Assembly (NCBI RefSeq): GCF_000304475.1
Contig: NC_018940.1
Coordinates: forward strand, 682,001-746,000
Reading direction: 5' to 3'
Source of the DNA: Kazachstania africana CBS 2517
Lineage: Eukaryota; Ascomycota; Saccharomycetes; Saccharomycetales; Saccharomycetaceae
DNA length: 64,000 nt
A program made the position numbers and the translations under genes. The first letter of the stretch is position 1. Each line of letters begins with the position of its first letter. This document shows positions 60,020-64,000 of the stretch, one piece after another. The notes beneath the pieces were generated by a model. It had not been told where the DNA came from, ran no database searches, and saw nothing but the letters and a program-made list of their open reading frames with translations.

Positions 60020-61588
60020 TCAGATGATTAGATAATCAGCTCTATACTTGAACAATGGAGTCACTATTTCATGTTCTGCTTCAGCAATAGTTGTAGCAGA
60101 GGTGTTGCTGATTTCTCTGGCTGGGAAACCTTCAAAAGAATTGGCATAAGTAGCAACAGAGTGGGCAATTAGTTGTGTATTGACCATAAATGCATCCCAA
60201 GCAATGTTGGAAACGTCGTCACATAGCAAGTGATAGCACTTGTCTAATACTTCACCATTGAACACATTTTCTTTTTCTGCACCGGCCGCAATACCACCTG
60301 CAGGTATACCGTTTTCGATGAAGCCAACGTAGTCTGATCTACCATCAAACGGAATCAATGTGTAGTTTAGGTTCTTGCTCTTATAGAAATCGATGTAAAG
60401 ATCTTTCAATTCTTCAGAACCCTTTGGATTGTCGATATTGTTTGCGTCGTAAACCTCGTATTCATAATTTGGTGAGGCCATCATATCATAATCCATAAAG
60501 ACTCTAATTTTTTCGTTTTCATCCTGTGTAAGATTATAAGCATAGAAATTCGAACCTAGCAACCCTTCTTCTTCAGCAGCCCACCAAGCGAAACGTACTT
60601 TATTATTGATTTTGAAATGAGTTAAATGTTTGGCAACGGTTAATAAAGAAATTGTTCCTGAACCGTCATCATTGATACCGGGACCTTCTTCCACGGAATC
60701 TGAATGTGCGCCAAGACCAACAATATTACCTGGATCACCATGTTTTGTATCAGCAATGACATTTTTGGTTCTGATGTTCTTGACGTAAGAATCCATTGCG
60801 AAAAATAATAGATAGTCTTCATGTGATTCGATATTTGCAACTAATTCCATACCAACTTCGAATGGAACACCGATAGTAGAGACTGTGTTGTTAGTTGGCG
60901 TACCTAGTGTTGCGTGTAATCCATTTTCAGCATTTGGTTCATTATCGTAGACAACAACAGAACGGTACCCGTTTTTACCAGCCAAATCACTCTTATCACC
61001 GAAGGGACATTTACCCCTTTCAATTAAAGCAATTTTGTCACCTTCACCACTTAACAATTCCACTGCATCATAATCAGCTTGTGAACAACCAAGATTTGGA
61101 ATTTCAACTAACTTACCGATAAAGGGATTGACTGGAGGGGATAAGGAAAAGGCTGTGATATTTGGGAATTCATAGCCAGTTTTAGCATCTGTTAGATTGA
61201 AAGATATAATATTGCCGGTGAGAGCATACAATTCTTGTAAAGTAACGTCGTAATAATCTTTCATTTCATCAAATTGGTCTAAGATATAGTCTATCGTATT
61301 CCAATGTCCTGCGGAGCCAATGACTCTTGTTGGATGGCCATATTCTTCTATCGACTCCTCGGCAATATGGTATAAATCCCATGCAGTGGAATTTAATTCC
61401 TCCAGTTTGATCATATCTTGCAACTTTTCAGAGTTAATCGTAGGTTTTAAGATGTATGGTACATGAGGTTTCCATAGGTTCGCTTTTACGTCATCTGAAG
61501 AGAATTCGTGCTGAGGGATGATATAGGCATTGGTTGTCGAGGCCAGTAATATAGCTAGTTGTGATAGCTGAGATATTGACAGCTTCAT
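60020..61588 (-). CDS. APE3: Vacuolar aminopeptidase Y
   Basis: A 522-residue M28-family metallopeptidase (S. cerevisiae Ape3 is 537). A signal peptide of about 22 residues leads into a propeptide. A PA (protease-associated) domain at about 140-265 holds IPNLGCSQADYDA and IALIERGKCPFGDKSDLAGKNG. The dinuclear zinc site is visible as LGAHSDSVEEGPGINDDGSG near 293-312 (His and Asp ligands), AWWAAEEEGLLGSNF near 335-349 (catalytic Glu and zinc Glu) and DYDMMASPNYEYE. Several Asn-X-Ser/Thr sites fit its known glycosylation. It is carried to the vacuole as a zymogen and activated by proteinase B. Neighbours match the YBR286W locus. Confidence 0.98.
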   Translation of the reverse strand: MKLSISQLSQLAILLASTTNAYIIPQHEFSSDDVKANLWKPHVPYILKPTINSEKLQDMIKLEELNSTAWDLYHIAEESIEEYGHPTRVIGSAGHWNTIDYILDQFDEMKDYYDVTLQELYALTGNIISFNLTDAKTGYEFPNITAFSLSPPVNPFIGKLVEIPNLGCSQADYDAVELLSGEGDKIALIERGKCPFGDKSDLAGKNGYRSVVVYDNEPNAENGLHATLGTPTNNTVSTIGVPFEVGMELVANIESHEDYLLFFAMDSYVKNIRTKNVIADTKHGDPGNIVGLGAHSDSVEEGPGINDDGSGTISLLTVAKHLTHFKINNKVRFAWWAAEEEGLLGSNFYAYNLTQDENEKIRVFMDYDMMASPNYEYEVYDANNIDNPKGSEELKDLYIDFYKSKNLNYTLIPFDGRSDYVGFIENGIPAGGIAAGAEKENVFNGEVLDKCYHLLCDDVSNIAWDAFMVNTQLIAHSVATYANSFEGFPAREISNTSATTIAEAEHEIVTPLFKYRADYLII

Positions 61589-62083
61589 TGGGGTCAGTTT
61601 CGTGTTATGTTTTATTTTAATCGAACTTAAAATTAATTATAATCTCATCTCTCCTTTAAATCTTGCATTTTATTTTTTTTTTTGCTCTCTTTGAGCCGTC
61701 TGACTGTTATCGAAATCCTGGGTGCCATAATGTGGATGACAGAAAGAGTCATCACCATATCGAGTAGTGTTGGATAACGGAGCTGTAATATGATTTATAC
61801 GGTAGATACTTTAAAGGTACGCTGGTAATTTAACTTGAATACGATAATTTACTTTTGTTATAAGAATAATGTACGGGTTGCACCATTGGTGGCCTGTTTT
61901 AGATATGTCTGAGTAAATAAGTAGTAATGTAGAAAGCTATTATTTATGATTTCGTCGTTCTTTTTGTAAGCAATTATTCAATTGACTGTTGCTATATTAG
62001 AAATATGTATATACTATTGAACTATATAAAGACGTTTTTGCTTTTTTTTTTACTATTATTATATGCATTTGATGAGTAGAATA
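61589..62083. other. Intergenic: APE3 promoter and YBR285W-like 3' flank
   Basis: 495 bp, AT-rich. T tracts (61671-61684) 80-95 bp from APE3. No specific site recognised. Confidence 0.5.
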
Positions 62084-62587
62084 TTACACAGGGACAACCC
62101 ATCCCTTGTGCAAATAGATTTGATTATCGTCGTTACCAATTTTTGAACGATGTCTATTTCTGAATTTTTGAGCTCTTTGCCACTTGTCATCGAATTTCAT
62201 GAATTGTGAGGAATCTAAACCGTATTCTTCGTCAAAATTTTGATTTTGACTATTATCATTTAGATTAATATCTTGATAAATTGTACTTTTCTTTATCCTT
62301 GATTGATAGCAGATTGTTTGCGGAACCTTTTGAGTTTGCTTAAAGTTCAAGAAAAAACTTGCCATCTCCTTATCTGAGATATCCATTTCCTTATCATGAC
62401 ATTTTTGATCATCATCTATGAATAATTTAATTTTATTAGATGATATTGTTGTCTTACGTATCGTTACATATTCATTTTCGGAATCACTTTCTGCAATGAG
62501 GATGCTGTCATTAGGATAGAGTCTTGTATCAGAATTTTGAACAGACTTTTTATGGAACGTAAAGAGGTTTGATAGAAACTTTGACAT
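62084..62587 (-). CDS. Small protein at the YBR285W position
   Basis: A 167-residue protein without a known domain. The N-terminus is basic and slightly hydrophobic (MSKFLSNLFTFHKKSV). The middle is acidic, and the end is basic with clustered Trp, Arg and Lys (KFDDKWQRAQKFRNRHRSK). S. cerevisiae YBR285W (144 residues, unknown function) lies next to APE3 in the same relative orientation, which is the only basis for linking them. A clean start at 62587 and normal flanks suggest it is a real gene. YBR284W, the next S. cerevisiae gene, is absent here. Confidence 0.65.
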   Translation of the reverse strand: MSKFLSNLFTFHKKSVQNSDTRLYPNDSILIAESDSENEYVTIRKTTISSNKIKLFIDDDQKCHDKEMDISDKEMASFFLNFKQTQKVPQTICYQSRIKKSTIYQDINLNDNSQNQNFDEEYGLDSSQFMKFDDKWQRAQKFRNRHRSKIGNDDNQIYLHKGWVVPV

Positions 62588-63530
62588 CGTTTAGAGTAAT
62601 GTATGAGACTAAAATTTTATTGGAAGAAGAATGACAATTTTTTATGTGGATGTTTCTTGTTCTAGAAAACTTAACTATTTTTTTCTTATCTATTTTTCTA
62701 TATATACATATATATATATATAATCCGTTTGTTTTATTTATCTACTTGTTTGTTTATTTATTGACAGGCTATAGAAGATTGTGGGGAGAAATCTAACTAC
62801 TCCCAGCACATCTGTGTATCATTCTTGTTTTTTTTTTGAATAACTTACATTCCTTGTCAATGGGATAGTGTGTCAAGAATAGTGATCGTTTTCCCTTTTG
62901 GATTCATGTCCAATTTGTGTCATTTCAGCAGTACCCGTGCAAATATAAAAGATAAGTCAGATATCCTGAAAAGCCATGGTACAGTAAATGAATGTATAAA
63001 AAATCGATTTTACAGTGATATTCGATGCCTTGGGGGGTTAAAGTTCCGTCTCCTCTGTGTTATAATATCTAAGTAAAAGTATATATATCTCCTCATCGAG
63101 GATAATTCCGGCACTCTCCGCGGCGTCAGGAGGTCGTCTCTTCTTTCAAGATCAATCGCACTGCACTATATACTACTCCCCAGAACACTTGTTTGCGGTG
63201 TTCAATCAATCAATCGGGGCAGTGTGTGGTCTACTGTGGGCACAGCACTGCCACTTATCCATCATGTCTGCTTTGGCTTACTTATAGAGAGCCAGTCAAA
63301 GAAGTTTGACGCGCGCGTCGTTTGAAATTATAAAACCCGCAATTAATGGAATGATAAATCATGAAATTTGTACGGTGGGAATAATTCGAGCAAAGCAAAA
63401 GGATGTTGGATGGAAAAAAAATTGACAATTTTTAGTGCAGTCGTGTAAATTAAATAGGTAAAATACAACAAAGGTACCATCTATCTCACTTCACAGATAT
63501 TGTTGCTATCTCTCCTTATAGATATTTGTC
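62588..63530. other. Divergent promoter between YBR285W-like gene and SSH1
   Basis: 943 bp. Includes alternating TA runs near 62700-62722 (likely TATA for the left gene), a GC-rich island (63095-63330) with a CGCGCG palindrome, and no frame of note; the 68-codon frame at 62870-63076 looks random. Confidence 0.6.
63308..63319. promoter_or_regulatory. GACGCGCGCGTC palindrome upstream of SSH1
   Basis: A 12-bp perfect palindrome holding CGCGCG, the Rsc3/Rsc30 recognition core, and two inverted ACGCG half-MCBs, about 210 bp before the SSH1 start. CpG-dense words are rare in this AT-rich DNA. The likely role is nucleosome exclusion at the promoter (inferred). Confidence 0.45.
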
Positions 63531-64000
63531 ATGGCAGGCTGTATGTACAACCACTTTGGCGAGCTTCTATCTCGCAATTGAATTCTAAATTTCATTCTTT
63601 TTTTACTAACATTCATATGGCTAAATTTTCATATTTTATAACAGTTCGTCTAATTGATGTGGTAAAACCATTCTTACCAATATTACCAGAAGTTGAATTA
63701 CCTTATGAAAAGATCGAATTTGATGATAGAGTTGTCTATACCATCTTTTCTGGTTTAATTTATCTTTTTGCTCAATTCCCATTAGCAGGCATTCCAAAAG
63801 ATTTAGAATCAAATGTTAAGGATCCAATCTATTTCTTACGTGGTGTCTTTGCCGCTGAACCAAAAACTATTTTAGAATTTGGTATCTTCCCTGTTATTGC
63901 AAGCCCTTTATTACTACAATTGATGGCAGGTTTAAGAATTATTAAAGTTAATTTCAAAATTCAGCAGGATAGAGAATTATTTCAATCATTAACTAAACTT
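63531..64000 (+). CDS. SSH1: Sec61-like translocon subunit Ssh1, spliced, 3' end cut by window edge
   Basis: Exon 1 is 63531-63540 (ATGGCAGGCT) and exon 2 begins at 63645 and runs off the window in frame. The joined product starts MAGFRLIDVVKPFLPILPEV; S. cerevisiae Ssh1 starts MSGFRLIDIVKPILPILPEV, so splicing restores the family N-terminus exactly. Downstream, VYTIFSGLIYLFAQFPLAG is the first membrane span and FLRGVFAAEPKTILEFGIFPVIASPLLLQLMAGL is a SecY/Sec61 signature. Ssh1 forms a second ER channel with Sbh2 and Sss1 for mainly cotranslational import. Without splicing, the first ATG meets a stop after 16 codons. The S. cerevisiae gene (YBR283C) is, to my knowledge, intronless. 121 codons of about 490 are present. 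Confidence 0.93.
63541..63644 (+). other. Spliceosomal intron of SSH1 (104 nt)
   Basis: 5' splice site GTATGT at 63541-63546 (exact yeast consensus), branch site TACTAAC at 63604-63610 (exact consensus, branch A at 63609), and 3' splice site ending ACAG at 63641-63644, 35 nt after the branch A. A pyrimidine-rich run precedes the branch site. The intron splits the Phe codon after its first base (T|TT). Confidence 0.92.

Noticed and set aside
63617..64000. SSH1 starting at ATG 63617 without an intron
   Set aside because: The N-terminus does not match the family, and this ATG lies between a perfect branch site and 3' splice site; the spliced model from 63531 fits exactly.

Overview
This window is nuclear DNA of a budding yeast of the family Saccharomycetaceae. 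It is AT-rich, and almost every long open frame is a recognisable yeast ortholog. There is one nuclear tRNA-Lys(CUU) gene. Apart from one spliced gene at the right edge the genes are intronless, and no centromere, rDNA, subtelomeric repeat or intact transposon was found. The gene order is that of a post-whole-genome-duplication yeast outside Saccharomyces. Markers of S. cerevisiae chromosome XI right arm (YKR) dominate, with two genes that S. cerevisiae keeps only on the duplicated partner on chromosome X (CCT7 and GSH1). A Kazachstania, Naumovozyma, Nakaseomyces or Tetrapisispora type genome is plausible; I cannot name the species.

Layout, left to right. 1-952: a SUN-family cell-wall gene (UTH1/NCA3), cut by the window edge. 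1.8-2.6 kb: YKR041W-like protein. 2.6-5.8 kb: a gene-poor stretch with tRNA-Lys(CUU). 5.8-14.3 kb: KAE1, SPC34, MDV1/CAF4, CCT7, DID2 and a DAL80/GZF3-type GATA repressor behind a promoter crowded with GATA sites. 15.2-24 kb: phospholipase D SPO14 and the PHD-SET protein SET3. 24-37.9 kb: RQT4, DBP7, RPC37, GCN3, GSH1, a SAP-family Sit4 phosphatase partner, and NTR2. 38-47.9 kb: an ALY-type arrestin, VPS51, IRS4/TAX4, the RBR ligase HEL1, MIC60 and YPT52. 48-58.2 kb: a PRY secreted CAP protein, a beta-mannosyltransferase (a family absent from S. cerevisiae), a YKR011C-like gene and NET1. At about 58.3 kb synteny jumps to S. cerevisiae chromosome II (YBR287W, APE3, YBR285W-like, SSH1).

The genes are independent housekeeping and regulatory loci, not an operon or a mobile system. 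Loose themes are cell surface and secretion (SUN, PRY, beta-mannosyltransferase, SSH1, APE3, VPS51, YPT52), translation and ribosome biogenesis (GCN3, RQT4, DBP7, RPC37, KAE1), phosphoinositide and phospholipid signalling (SPO14, IRS4), and nitrogen or nutrient control (GATA factor, SAP protein, ALY arrestin).

The most notable reading is at the right end. SSH1 is split by a 104-nt 5' intron with textbook splice signals. The naive ATG of the long open frame lies inside that intron. Splicing restores the N-terminus expected of Ssh1. Other items of interest are the beta-mannosyltransferase, the chromosomal junction at 58.2-58.4 kb, a strong hairpin at 40.25 kb, a 26-bp palindrome at 53.2 kb, and a gene order that suggests S. 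cerevisiae, not this yeast, carries the derived inversion around DBP7-GCN3.
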